A model generated the notes under the pieces. That model saw nothing but the letters and a program-made list of their open reading frames with translations, made no database searches and was not told where the DNA came from. The position numbers and the translations under genes were made by a program. From an uncultured Schlesneria sp. (GTDB lineage Bacteria; Planctomycetota; Planctomycetia; Planctomycetales; Planctomycetaceae), in the NCBI GenBank assembly GCA_903858935.1, contig CAIOKO010000111.1, positions 32,077 through 96,076 on the forward strand: a stretch of DNA of 64,000 bases. The letters are read 5' to 3'. Shown one piece after another: positions 10,401 through 18,521 of this stretch; the stretch's first letter is position 1, and every line of letters starts with the position of its first letter.

Positions 10401-11181
10401 GGCTCGAAAGGTTTTTGACGATGCTCAGGCACTTCTCAAGCGAATCGTGGACGAAAAACTGCTGACGGCTAAAGGGGTCTACGGTTTCTGGCCTGCCGTA
10501 TCCGAAGGGGATGATATTGTTGTCTCTGGCGTCTCCAATGGAAGGATCGACCCAAACGTACCGTCGTATCGATTCTCGATGCTTCGCCAGCAATGGGAGC
10601 GGCAGGGTCAAAATGACTTCCGTTCGCTCGCTGACTACATCGCGCCCATCGAATCCGGCCGTAAGGATTATCTGGGCGCCTTTGCCGTCACGACCGGGAT
10701 TGGTTGTGATGAACTGGCTGACAGATTCCAGAATGAACTGCACGACGATTACCTGTCGATCATGACCAAAGCGTTAGCCGATCGATTGGCCGAAGCGTTC
10801 GCCGAATACCTTCACAAGCAAGCTCGCGATGCCTGGGGTTATGGCAAGAACGAAAAACTCTCGACCGACGATCTGATCGATGAGAAATATCGCGGCATTC
10901 GACCCGCCCACGGTTATCCTGCATGTCCAGATCACACCGAAAAGACGAAGCTGTTTAAGCTTCTGGACGCCGAACGGCAAACGGGAATTCGATTGACAGA
11001 GAGCTATGCGATGCACCCGGCATCGAGTGTCAGCGGCCTGTATTTCGCGCATCCTGAGGCGCGATATTTCGCAGTCGATAAAATCACGAAGGATCAGGTT
11101 GAGGATTACGCCCGGCGAAAAGGAATGCCGCTTAATACGCTGGAGAGGTGGCTATCACCCAACCTCGCATACGATACGTAA
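7444..11181 (+). CDS. metH: Cobalamin-dependent methionine synthase
   Basis: About 1245 residues when started at ATG 7444; the in-frame leader from 7390 lacks family features. Transfers the methyl group of methyl-tetrahydrofolate to homocysteine through cobalamin. All four modules are present in order: homocysteine-binding domain ([10 protein letters not shown]; zinc ligand region [10 protein letters not shown]), pterin-binding domain ([12 protein letters not shown]), cobalamin domain with the cofactor-ligating DVHDIGKN and the DLGVMV strand, and the C-terminal AdoMet reactivation domain ([15 protein letters not shown]). It is therefore full length and self-reactivating, like the Escherichia coli enzyme. 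The 290-base leader shows no cobalamin or SAM riboswitch that I can recognise. modB follows 34 bases downstream on the same strand. Confidence 0.97.
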   Translation: MPTRPTGYFEQLLSERILVLDGAMGTMIQRYSPTEADYRGERFSKHPIDLKNAGDVLVLTQPKMISEIHCQYLAAGADIIETDSFNANIISMEEFGLAEFTREINVTAARLARAACDQFTATTPNKPRFVAGSIGPTKVLLSFNADKPGYRPVTFDQMVDSYAIQIRGLIEGGVDLLLPETSFDTLNMKACLFAIEDVFAELGVRLPVMVSGTIFNGGRTLTGQSVEAFWTSVSHAHMLTIGLNCALGPKQMREHVETLANLAPKYISCYPNAGMPDGFGGFDSNPAEVAANLREFAQNGWVNIVGGCCGTNPDFIKAIAEAVNGVPPRRIPDIPPISSYCGKERVDLRPSANFMMIGERTNVTGSRKFARLIKEGKFDDALAVAREQVEGGANMIDVNMDEGLLDSQAAMTTFVNLISDDPDVNKVPVMVDSSKFSVIEAGLKCLDGKGVVNSISMKEGEAAFLAQARRIRRYGAAVVVMAFDEKGQATDCADKVRICKRAYDLLTKQAGFPPEDIIFDANILTVGTGMEEHSNYAVEFIDALRRIKSECPGAKTSGGVSNVSFSFRGNDVVREAMNAAFLFHAIQAGLDMGIVNAGQLEVYEEIDKELIVYIEDVLLNRRPDATERLISFSEKFKHGAKETTEDAIEEWRLGSVEDRLKHALLKGITDHIDLDTEEARLKYGKPLDIIQGPLMDGMNVVGELFGAGKMFLPQVVKSARVMKKAVAYLEPFMEAERVAAEAALAPGETAAVVDTTRGRGRVVLATVKGDVHDIGKNIVGVVLRCNSFDVIDLGVMVSCDKILEAAKAKGADVIGLSGLITPSLDEMVHVAKEMQRLDFSIPLIIGGATTSAKHTAVKIAQHYKHPVVHVVDASLSVPVVENLLDAERRTDFIEKNLSSQSRDRSNYEAMQSNRKLVPYTESLARRFATDWAKIQIDTPAFLGTKLLDDVPLSELIPYIDWSPFFQTWELKGKYPKIFNDPVVGEQARKVFDDAQALLKRIVDEKLLTAKGVYGFWPAVSEGDDIVVSGVSNGRIDPNVPSYRFSMLRQQWERQGQNDFRSLADYIAPIESGRKDYLGAFAVTTGIGCDELADRFQNELHDDYLSIMTKALADRLAEAFAEYLHKQARDAWGYGKNEKLSTDDLIDEKYRGIRPAHGYPACPDHTEKTKLFKLLDAERQTGIRLTESYAMHPASSVSGLYFAHPEARYFAVDKITKDQVEDYARRKGMPLNTLERWLSPNLAYDT

Positions 11182-11215
11182 TTAAACGAAACCTTATGAT
11201 GGTGGAGTCAGGAAC

Positions 11216-11878
11216 GTGGAATGGGGCGCGGTCTGGCTGACGATGCGACTGGCCACGATCGTCACGGCGATTCTATTCCTTTTGGGCCTTCCTCTGGCTT
11301 ATTGGTTAGCCATGACACGATGGCGATGCCGTTTCCTGATTGAGGCCATCGTGGCCTTGCCGCTCGTCCTGCCACCCACGGTGCTGGGGTTTTATCTTCT
11401 TCTGGCGATGGGACCTCATGGCCCTTTGGGTCAGATGGCAGACCGCATGTTTGGGATGCGGTTACCGTTTTCTTTTACCGGGATTCTGATCGGGGCAGTC
11501 TTATTCAATCTGCCATTCGCCGTGCGCCCCTTTTCCGCTGCATTTTCGGGAATGAATCGGCAATTGATTGAAGCCTCGTGGTGTCTGGGCGTGTCAAGGT
11601 TCGAAACATTTCGCCGAGTCACATTGCCGCTTTGCTGGCCTGGCATTCTCACGGGACTGATTCTGACATTTGCTCATACTGTGGGTGAGTTCGGGGTCGT
11701 CTTGATGGTCGGTGGGAATATCCCTGGCGTCACACGAACGCTATCGATCTCAATCTACGATTCGGTACAGGGCCTCGACTACGCGTCCGCGGGAAAGGCG
11801 GCTTCCGTTTTGCTGGCGTTTTCGTTGATCGTGTTATGTGTGACGCAGTGGTTTGGGCAGCGAGGTGAAGCGACATGA
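11216..11878 (+). CDS. modB: Molybdate ABC transporter permease
   Basis: 220 residues from a GTG start, preceded by GGAG at 11203-11206. It is an inner-membrane protein with about five hydrophobic segments (starting LATIVTAILFLLGLPLAYWLA) and the EAA loop that docks the ATPase, seen as EASWCLGVSRFETFRRVTLP-like sequence. The AHTVGEFGVVLMVGGNIPG segment is typical of ModB. It imports molybdate together with ModC, whose start overlaps its stop in an ATGA. The periplasmic binding protein ModA is not next to them and must be encoded elsewhere, or the transporter is incomplete. Sulfate or tungstate specificity cannot be fully excluded. Confidence 0.88.
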   Translation: MEWGAVWLTMRLATIVTAILFLLGLPLAYWLAMTRWRCRFLIEAIVALPLVLPPTVLGFYLLLAMGPHGPLGQMADRMFGMRLPFSFTGILIGAVLFNLPFAVRPFSAAFSGMNRQLIEASWCLGVSRFETFRRVTLPLCWPGILTGLILTFAHTVGEFGVVLMVGGNIPGVTRTLSISIYDSVQGLDYASAGKAASVLLAFSLIVLCVTQWFGQRGEAT

Positions 11879-12966
11879 CAACTAATCTTGTCGCGCGCTT
11901 TGAAAAGCGATTCGTGCGCGGTCCCACAATCGATATTGATTTCGCGCAGTCAACGACGGGCTTTTCAGTAACGGCATTGATCGGCCCGTCCGGGTGCGGC
12001 AAGACGACAATGTTGCGTTGTGTGGCAGGCCTTGAAACTCCAGAACATGGAACAATCCAGTTTTGTAATCAGACGTGGTTCAACAATAAAACGAAGACCA
12101 ATCTTTCCCCCCAACAGCGGGATATCGGATTCTTGTTTCAAGGTTATGCGTTGTTTCCGCACATGACGGTTGAAGACAACATTGGATTTGGTTTGCGGCA
12201 TCAATCCGACGTCGAACGACGGTCACGTGTGACCGAGATCGTCAAACAGTTCGACCTGACGGGGCTTGAACGACGCTTTCCCGGTCAGCTTTCTGGCGGA
12301 CAACAGCAGCGAGTTGCGCTCGGTCGAGTCTTGGCCCGTAGGCCTCGCCTTTTGTTATTAGATGAACCGCTGTCTGCACTGGATACGATGCTGCGAGAAC
12401 AATTGCGAGTCGAGATGCGTCAAATGCTCGGCGAATTTCAAACGCCTGTTATTCTGGTTACCCATGACCGAGTTGAAGCCATTTCTCTCGCAGACCGAAT
12501 CGCGGTAATGGATGCCGGAAAGATCGAGCAGATTGGCTCGATCCAGGATGTTTTCTCTCGCCCAAGAAACGCGAAACTGGCGCGACTTGTCGGAGTTGAA
12601 ACGGTCGCGGCGGGAGAAATCGTCGAGACAAACGAGGGACTTGCCACTGTACGTGTCGGTTTCGCGACAATATTGGCTGTCGCTCCCACCCAACCGACGC
12701 ACCTCGTACACGTCTGCATCAAAGGGGAAGACGTTTCCCTGAGTACAGAGTCAAATGACATGACGACAGTCCGTAACCAGTTACCGGCCATCATTAAGTC
12801 TTTGACTCCGGAGGGACCTCTGATCCGAGTCGTACTCGATTGTGGTTTTGAGCTCACATCTCTGATTACACGCCCGGCCAGCGAAGACTTGCAGCTAAAG
12901 GTTGATGAGCGAGTCACCGCAATGATCAAAGCCCCGGCAATCCATTTGATTCCTCGCACAGTGTGA
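11875..12966 (+). CDS. modC: Molybdate ABC transporter ATP-binding protein
   Basis: 363 residues. Walker A GPSGCGKT (37-44), Q-loop FQGYALFPH (88-95), signature LSGGQQQR (139-146), Walker B LLLLDEP (159-165) and the switch His in VTHDRVEA are all intact. A C-terminal extension of roughly 120 residues fits the TOBE/Mop-type oxyanion-sensing domain of ModC. It powers molybdate import with ModB, whose gene it overlaps by four bases. Molybdenum from this system would serve enzymes such as the MsrP encoded at 40153-41139; that connection is inferred. Confidence 0.88.
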   Translation: MTTNLVARFEKRFVRGPTIDIDFAQSTTGFSVTALIGPSGCGKTTMLRCVAGLETPEHGTIQFCNQTWFNNKTKTNLSPQQRDIGFLFQGYALFPHMTVEDNIGFGLRHQSDVERRSRVTEIVKQFDLTGLERRFPGQLSGGQQQRVALGRVLARRPRLLLLDEPLSALDTMLREQLRVEMRQMLGEFQTPVILVTHDRVEAISLADRIAVMDAGKIEQIGSIQDVFSRPRNAKLARLVGVETVAAGEIVETNEGLATVRVGFATILAVAPTQPTHLVHVCIKGEDVSLSTESNDMTTVRNQLPAIIKSLTPEGPLIRVVLDCGFELTSLITRPASEDLQLKVDERVTAMIKAPAIHLIPRTV

Positions 12967-13076
12967 CTTGGCGCACATGGCCAAAAGAGGATTACCAATC
13001 ACTTCGTCTCAGAGCAGCTTTGTGTCTTCGAGGAGAACTCTAAAATTTCGTTCTCGATTTTGATGAGGGAAAATAA

Positions 13077-13715
13077 ATGACGATTAGAGTTTCATTAGTG
13101 GCTTTATTGTTCGCAACAATGACTGTTACTTCTTGCGGCGTATCAGGGAAGAGCCCGATTGGCAGTAGTCCAGGGGAGCGATTGCCGGAATGGGAAACGA
13201 ATTTCACCTTCAACGGTAAATCAATTCACCCCGCAATCATACACGCGTTCGAAGGATGGATCAGCGATGGGGGACCAATCGTTGTAGCAATCGATGTTGC
13301 GGCCGCAGAAGGAACAAATCAATACGCGGCCCCCGTCAGCCAATACGAGGATTTTGTCGGATATACCTTGCCCAATACCGACCCCGAAGAATCCTATGGA
13401 TATCGATGGGTCGGGAGGATGGCCGATGGGACTCACGTGGTAAGAGGGACGCTTATCACTGGGGGGACTGGGAGATTCGAGACGCTCTTCTTTTTCCGAT
13501 TCTCAGTAGACGATGGGTATGCCGTTGCCAGCCAATCTCGTCCAAGGATTATCCTTAATGTCACCGGGTGGCACTCCATGGGTGACCGTGCCAATCCGAC
13601 CGTCAATATCGTTGACGACCACGTCGATGTGATTCCCCAACAGGCTTCCGAGAACCACTTTGCCGGAAACGCGACCGTCGCGACGTTATACCCGGCAGGT
13701 AAGAAGGGCAAATGA
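13077..13715 (+). CDS. Hypothetical lipoprotein
   Basis: 212 residues with a lipoprotein signal (hydrophobic SLVALLFATMTV, lipobox VTSC with Cys20). The mature part has no family I recognise; it is rich in beta-type sequence with a long segment ending in NIVDDHVDVIPQQ. An AT-rich leader with GAGG just upstream of the ATG (GATGAGGGAAAATAA) serves as ribosome binding site. It lies 110 bases after modC on the same strand, but nothing ties it to molybdate uptake. Confidence 0.65.
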   Translation: MTIRVSLVALLFATMTVTSCGVSGKSPIGSSPGERLPEWETNFTFNGKSIHPAIIHAFEGWISDGGPIVVAIDVAAAEGTNQYAAPVSQYEDFVGYTLPNTDPEESYGYRWVGRMADGTHVVRGTLITGGTGRFETLFFFRFSVDDGYAVASQSRPRIILNVTGWHSMGDRANPTVNIVDDHVDVIPQQASENHFAGNATVATLYPAGKKGK

Positions 13716-13893
13716 ATCAGAAAAACGTCAGCCAAATTCCCGGGTCATAACACCGGAAAACAGCATATTTACTGGCACGATTCCTTTGCATATTTCTTGA
13801 ATCGGGACGATTTTTCATACGACAGCGCACGAATTCGAGACGCCATTTCAGGGACTGCTCCAGTATTTGCTTTACCAATTCAAGACGACAACA

Positions 13894-14217
13894 TCATTTG
13901 CGTTGCCGGCAAATCTGAGCGTTCAGGGACTCCGTAAGTGACTTCGGGGTCATCTTGGGAATATCGCTCGGTAACAGTTCGAGAATCACCGGTGGCATCA
14001 AACCGGGGACCACAAGTCGGATCCTTCTCCCCTCGCTCGCAGTTCCGCCCGCCCAAATCGGTTGATCCGTACCACCAAGCACTTTGCTGATGAAACGGAC
14101 GACGATCTCTTCGAACGTGGCCAGCTTTTGCTCCTCGGCGGAGTTCAACATCGTGTAACTCATCTTGTTCGTTTTCACGTCTGTAATTATGGCTCTCCTT
14201 AGTTGTAGTTTGTTCAT
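13894..14217 (-). CDS. Hypothetical protein, third frame of a possibly decaying LRR locus
   Basis: About 107 residues from the ATG at 14217; a longer version starts at a TTG at 14247 that overlaps the preceding frame by 11 bases. I recognise no domain. It is mixed alpha/beta in character with EEIVVRFISKVLGG and PGLMPPVILELLPSD. It follows two other frames on the same strand, each overlapping the next, with TTG as the only early start; that pattern could mean translational coupling or a single gene broken by frameshifts. Confidence 0.35.
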   Translation of the reverse strand: MNKLQLRRAIITDVKTNKMSYTMLNSAEEQKLATFEEIVVRFISKVLGGTDQPIWAGGTASEGRRIRLVVPGLMPPVILELLPSDIPKMTPKSLTESLNAQICRQRK

Positions 14218-14236
14218 GGCAAGATTGCCCGCAAAT

Positions 14237-14482
14237 TCATATCGCAACTGATTGTACGCAAAACAGTCCTCGGAGACACGTGTCCTTTGTGAGATCCAGG
14301 AGACGGATCTCCAAAAAAGGACGCCGGGTACAACGACTTAACTCCAGCTTTTTCGTCGATGCAATGTCTTCGAGCACCCGATCAAGCGGTGTCCTTTGAG
14401 CGTTAGGGTGAAGCACGGAGTCCGGAAACTCGCGCAACCATGTTGGCAGTTTTCCTGAGGATTCAGGGAATTTCTTCGTCAA
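14237..14482 (-). CDS. Hypothetical short protein between LRR frame and downstream frame
   Basis: 81 residues starting at a TTG that overlaps the LRR stop codon (TTGA). No signal peptide and no domain I can name; the segment TPLDRVLEDIAS looks like a helical repeat of the kind seen in secreted planctomycete proteins. Given the non-ATG start and lack of a ribosome binding site, it may be part of a broken gene rather than a gene of its own. Confidence 0.3.
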   Translation of the reverse strand: MTKKFPESSGKLPTWLREFPDSVLHPNAQRTPLDRVLEDIASTKKLELSRCTRRPFLEIRLLDLTKDTCLRGLFCVQSVAI

Positions 14483-15243
14483 GGACTGATTGTGCAGCAG
14501 GGTAGTGATTTTTGAACTTCGCCTTTGTTATCCGGCGTGACGCTGAAACTAAGTCGCTTCAATTCCGGCATCCCCTTCAGGTGTTCAAGTCCAACTTCCG
14601 TCACAACAGTCGCCCCAAGGTCGAGTTCGCTGATGCTCATCCCCTTGAGATGCTCGAGTCCGGCATCCGAAATCTGTGTGTGAGAAAGATTTAGTTGGTG
14701 TAATCGAGTCAGTTCTCTCAGAATTTCCAATCCAGCATCTGAAACCTGCGTTCCATAAAGCGAAAGACTTTCGAGTTTGTTGAGTCCCCGCAGATGTTTG
14801 AGATCAGCGTCTGCGACATCTGAATTAGTCAGATACAGCTCCTCAAGGTGTCGCAACTTATTGATATCTTCGATAAGCCCACTTGGGTTTTTACAATGAT
14901 CTAAGTGAATTAGAACGATAGGACGGGTCGACCGGAAAGGGTAGAGGGAATTCCAGCCGGTTGGAAGCATTCCGCTACGAGCTGCAATGCCACCTGCATC
15001 AATGATCTTCCGTGCGATGAGTTCTTCCTTCTGGTATTCGGCAAACGCCTGCCACCTGATACTCGAACTGATGACAAAAATCAGAATTAATCCAATGACA
15101 GCCGATCCGAAATAAGAACGAAAAACACGGAGTAATGCAGACAGTTTGCGAGGCGTCTTTTCAATTGTGTCCATTCTCCCCGACGTCCAATGATAATGTT
15201 CGGCATCTTCATCCGACCTCCTTACGATCCCCGACTCAATCAC
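14479..15243 (-). CDS. Membrane-anchored leucine-rich repeat protein, start uncertain
   Basis: Up to 254 residues from GTG 15243, or 231 from ATG 15174. A membrane anchor (FGSAVIGLILIFVISSSI) is followed by five leucine-rich repeats of about 24 residues with the bacterial pattern LxxLxLxxTxVSDAGLExLxxL; examples are LEELYLTNSDVADADL and LESLSLYGTQVSDAGLE. Such proteins usually bind other proteins; the partner is unknown. A perfect ribosome binding site (15216-15223) sits before ATGs that are in another frame, which suggests a frameshift near the start. It overlaps the sulfatase stop upstream by eight bases. Confidence 0.6.
   Translation of the reverse strand: MIESGIVRRSDEDAEHYHWTSGRMDTIEKTPRKLSALLRVFRSYFGSAVIGLILIFVISSSIRWQAFAEYQKEELIARKIIDAGGIAARSGMLPTGWNSLYPFRSTRPIVLIHLDHCKNPSGLIEDINKLRHLEELYLTNSDVADADLKHLRGLNKLESLSLYGTQVSDAGLEILRELTRLHQLNLSHTQISDAGLEHLKGMSISELDLGATVVTEVGLEHLKGMPELKRLSFSVTPDNKGEVQKSLPCCTISP
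15216..15223 (-). promoter_or_regulatory. Strong ribosome binding site out of frame with the LRR gene
   Basis: Reads AAGGAGGT on the minus strand, a full match to the 16S anti-Shine-Dalgarno sequence. It precedes ATGs at 15212 and 15206, which open a 41- or 39-codon frame that stops within the LRR gene in a different frame. Confidence 0.55.
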
Positions 15244-16720
15244 TGTCCCTGCCGTTCCGAATGCGTTCCAGCGTCCCCTTCAACTGCAAGACGATCTCCG
15301 GATGTCGGCCCACGAGGTTCATCGTCTCGCCAAGATCCGTGTCCAGATCATACAACTGGTTCGGTTGTGAGTTCTTCGCTGCGGCTTCGGTGCCGGGGAT
15401 CAGTTTCCAGCGTCCCATTCGGATAGCCAGACCGTTCGCGTGCGCGATGATATGGTCACGACCAACTTCGGTCTCGCCTAGTAGAGCCGGGGAAAGATCG
15501 CGGCTGTCGGGACTTGCAGTCGGGTCTGATTTCGCGCCGACCAGTTTCCCGAGAGTGGCGCACAGATCGACCTGGCAGATCATCGCTGGCGAGTCGCCCG
15601 GCTTGACCTTGCCCGGCCATCGAGCGAGGAACGGCACTCGCGTCCCCCCTTCGTTGAGACTGTATTTGCCCCCCTTCAGCGGACCGCCCGGCTTGTGATC
15701 GCCGAGAGCTTCGACAGCTCGGTCCTTGTAACCGTCATCGAGCACCGGGCCGTTGTCGCTCGACAACAGCACCAACGTCTTCTCGGTGAGACCGAGTTCA
15801 TCGAGCGTCCGCATTACCTCGCCGACGCACCAGTCGAACTGAACCAATGCGTCGCCGCGCGGTCCCATTGCACTCTTGCCAACGAACCGAGGATGTGGCA
15901 TCCGTGGGACGTGGATGTCGTGTGTCGAGAAATAAAGGAAGAATGGCCGCTCCTTGTGGCGTGCGATGAAATCGACCGCGCGCCGCGTGAAGACGTCGGC
16001 CATGTCCTCGTCCTTCCACAACGCGTTCTTGCCCCCCTTCATATAACCAATGCGACCGACGCCATTGACGACTGCCATATTGTGGCCGTGACTCCAATCA
16101 AGCGTGAGCAAGTTCCGCTGGTCGACGCCGTTGGGTTCGCCCGGAAACGGCGTGTTGTAGCTGACAGAGATCGGATCGGCCGAATCGAGCCCAAACACTC
16201 TTTGATTTTCAAGATAGACGCAGGGGACGCGGTCGCCTGTCGCGGCGAGGATGAATGATTCGTCGAATCCGACTTCAAACGGACCGGGCGAGAGATCGCC
16301 GTTCCAATTTTGTCCGCCAGTTTCCTTGCCGATTCCAAGATGCCACTTACCGACGACACCGGTCCGAAGACCGGCATCTCGCATCAAGCGAGGCAGAGTC
16401 GCCCTCCCAGGTTCAACAATCAGAGCGGCGTCGCCGGGCAGAATTCCGGTCCCCTTGCGGCGGAAGGCGTACTCGCCCGTGAGCATTGAATACCGAGAAG
16501 GAGTGCAAGTGGCCGAAGTACAATACCCCGACGTGAACCTCCGCCCCTCCCGCGCAAGCCGATCGACATGCGGCGTCTTGGCACCGGTCCCGCCGTAGCA
16601 ACCAAGATCGCCGTAGCCAATGTCGTCAGCGTAGATCACGATAATGTTCGGCGGCGCAGCCCACAACGTACTTCCGAGCAGCGTCGCTATGACGGCGGCG
16701 ATGATTCTGAGACAAGGCAT
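15236..16720 (-). CDS. Secreted sulfatase (formylglycine type)
   Basis: 494 residues from ATG 16720, which has AAAGGAA upstream and begins a signal peptide (IIAAVIATLLGSTLWAA). The type I sulfatase signature CTPSR (Cys72-Arg76) is present; Cys72 would be converted to formylglycine by a separate maturase. The metal site Asp32-Asp33 (YADDIGYGDLGCYGG) and the GKWHLG lysine/histidine motif are intact, as is the DNGPV segment. It hydrolyses sulfate esters in the periplasm or outside, probably on sulfated polysaccharides, the common role in planctomycetes. The frame extends upstream to 16798 but without signal-like sequence. Confidence 0.93.
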   Translation of the reverse strand: MPCLRIIAAVIATLLGSTLWAAPPNIIVIYADDIGYGDLGCYGGTGAKTPHVDRLAREGRRFTSGYCTSATCTPSRYSMLTGEYAFRRKGTGILPGDAALIVEPGRATLPRLMRDAGLRTGVVGKWHLGIGKETGGQNWNGDLSPGPFEVGFDESFILAATGDRVPCVYLENQRVFGLDSADPISVSYNTPFPGEPNGVDQRNLLTLDWSHGHNMAVVNGVGRIGYMKGGKNALWKDEDMADVFTRRAVDFIARHKERPFFLYFSTHDIHVPRMPHPRFVGKSAMGPRGDALVQFDWCVGEVMRTLDELGLTEKTLVLLSSDNGPVLDDGYKDRAVEALGDHKPGGPLKGGKYSLNEGGTRVPFLARWPGKVKPGDSPAMICQVDLCATLGKLVGAKSDPTASPDSRDLSPALLGETEVGRDHIIAHANGLAIRMGRWKLIPGTEAAAKNSQPNQLYDLDTDLGETMNLVGRHPEIVLQLKGTLERIRNGRDSD

Positions 16721-16816
16721 CCGGGAGTTCCTTTGTAAACGAGATAACAGGACAGGCAGCGACCGGTGCTGCAGACTGTCAATTTGTCGATGGATCATAC
16801 GCCCGATGAGAGCCGG

Positions 16817-17917
16817 TTACTGCAGCTCCTCAATTGTGATCGTCAGTGTGCATTCTGCGGGCATGTTACCTCCGAAATTGGTCACTTCCAGGATCCAAAA
16901 GCGACCAGCGAGCTCTTTGATATCGTCTCTGGAAATCTCCGCTTTGATCTTGAGTGTTTCACCCTGGCGGGCGTCCATCCGTGTCCAGTGATTTCGGCCT
17001 TCATCCTTCCCCATAAATAGGAGCATCATCGAATTTGAGCCTTTATGATCAAGCCGTGCATGGAATGCTTTGGCTTCAGTGAATTGAAAGTAAAAAGTCT
17101 TATTAAACGGCTGATCGGTACTGTCATGCGGGGCCAGTTTGAATTCGTAAGTTCCCGGCTTAGTCACTTCCCATCGCGCTGTCGAGTACGTCTCGAATTT
17201 TCGTTCCTGCAGTGCCAGGCACGCGTCACGCACCAGGTCAGCATAGGCGGGCGTCCACTTCGTTGCCGGAGCTGGAATTCCAATCAAAATGCAGTTGCCC
17301 TGACGGACGATCGGTGCATAGTTCATATCAGTTGTCCATCTTGCGATCGAATCGACAACAGATGCCAGTGGTCCGTGTGGCGGTATAAAAACAGCGAAGA
17401 GGTCCAGCTTGACGGCATTCGGCTCGGCGATAGCTGTTTCCCTAAATGCCAAGAGCGGATCTGTGTGTTTCGGCTCCCCCAACAAGTCGCTTTTACAGAC
17501 TGTCAAACTTGGTGGTCCCTCGACACCGTGCATACAAGCCCCACCGTTGATCTCCAGGCCGAGTTGTCCGAAGAGCTGTGCCGCGCCGTAACCGATCCCA
17601 ACGATCTTGCGTTTTTTGAGTGACTCCAGCGTCCCCATTTCAAGCCTCGGCAGTTCACGGGCAGGAAGTACCAGGACCAAAACGTCAGCTTCTGATTCGA
17701 CGGCCTGTTCTATCGTCTGTGCTTTGACGAATCGCTCTCGCTTCCCGTTGCTGTACAGCGCACGAAACAGTGACGATCCCAGCTCCGAATCGGCTTCAGA
17801 TGCATATACGACAAATCGAGGAGGGACAGATTTACTTTCGGTATCAGGATCGGCGGCAGAAAGTGAAATCACTCGAACGGTAATGATCAAACAACAGGCA
17901 AGTACCGAAGTTCTCAT
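16817..17917 (-). CDS. Secreted hypothetical protein with glutamine-amidotransferase-like N-terminal domain
   Basis: 366 residues from ATG 17917 (GAAGGACG upstream) with a signal peptide ending near LSAA. Residues about 35-130 have the alternating strand/helix layout of a class I glutamine-amidotransferase-like fold (PPRFVVYASEAD, EADVLVLVLPA, KIVGIGYGAAQLFGQLGLEINGG), but no catalytic Cys-His pair can be confirmed. The C-terminal ~100 residues look like a beta-sandwich (KPGTYEFKLAP, FYFQFTEAKAFHARL, KIKAEISRDD). It may be a carbohydrate- or ligand-binding secreted protein. It is the upstream neighbour of the sulfatase, about 100 bases apart on the same strand, so a common transcript is possible. 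Confidence 0.65.
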   Translation of the reverse strand: MRTSVLACCLIITVRVISLSAADPDTESKSVPPRFVVYASEADSELGSSLFRALYSNGKRERFVKAQTIEQAVESEADVLVLVLPARELPRLEMGTLESLKKRKIVGIGYGAAQLFGQLGLEINGGACMHGVEGPPSLTVCKSDLLGEPKHTDPLLAFRETAIAEPNAVKLDLFAVFIPPHGPLASVVDSIARWTTDMNYAPIVRQGNCILIGIPAPATKWTPAYADLVRDACLALQERKFETYSTARWEVTKPGTYEFKLAPHDSTDQPFNKTFYFQFTEAKAFHARLDHKGSNSMMLLFMGKDEGRNHWTRMDARQGETLKIKAEISRDDIKELAGRFWILEVTNFGGNMPAECTLTITIEELQ

Positions 17918-18521
17918 TGCATATCGTCCTTCGCGGCGATGGATAGAAGAATTACGCGCCTGCCAAAAGTAACGAAGCCGGGAACGGAAGTCATCCCAGC
18001 CCCCCCCTAAGGATTCAACCCCTGGATGTTCCATTCGTTTCGCAGTAGATGTCGCTCACCAGTTTCAATAGACCAAGGAAGCGTCGTCATTGGGTACCGA
18101 CAATGTCGGTATCGGGAACGGAAGCGATGGCCGCGCACGTTGAAGGCAGTACGATCCATATATTCTGTTGTGTCGATTACCACTTTCAGATCGTTGTGCG
18201 TCAAACACAGGAACGGGGGAACACCTGGTACACCCGACCTGGTGCGGTTCGAATTTCAGCGTCACAAGAGAGAACACCGAATAGCGTTTTCTAAAGTCAC
18301 CGATGCCACGGCATACTGTGTCGTTTGTCGTGGCCAGTATTCACTCGATGCTTAAACAGGAATCGTTTTATCCAGCGATTGCGCACGATTTTATTGGTTG
18401 CAACCCCTTGCAATTACCAATACGATCAAGGTCTTGCTTTCGCACACACATCAATTGACGAGCGTCTCTGTACGCCTTTTCGTTTCGTAACTTAATCACT
18501 GTGGGCATAGTCTTGCGACAG
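17918..18521. other. Divergent intergenic region with a palindrome
   Basis: About 600 bases between divergent genes. Short open frames here have no family features. The notable element is a 17-bp near-perfect palindrome at 18095-18111. No RNA gene was recognised. Confidence 0.5.
18095..18111. promoter_or_regulatory. 17-bp palindrome, candidate operator
   Basis: TACCGACA-A-TGTCGGTA: two perfect 8-base arms around one base. The size and symmetry fit a binding site for a dimeric repressor or activator. It lies between the divergent genes starting at 17917 and 18522. No cognate regulator is encoded next to it. Confidence 0.4.
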
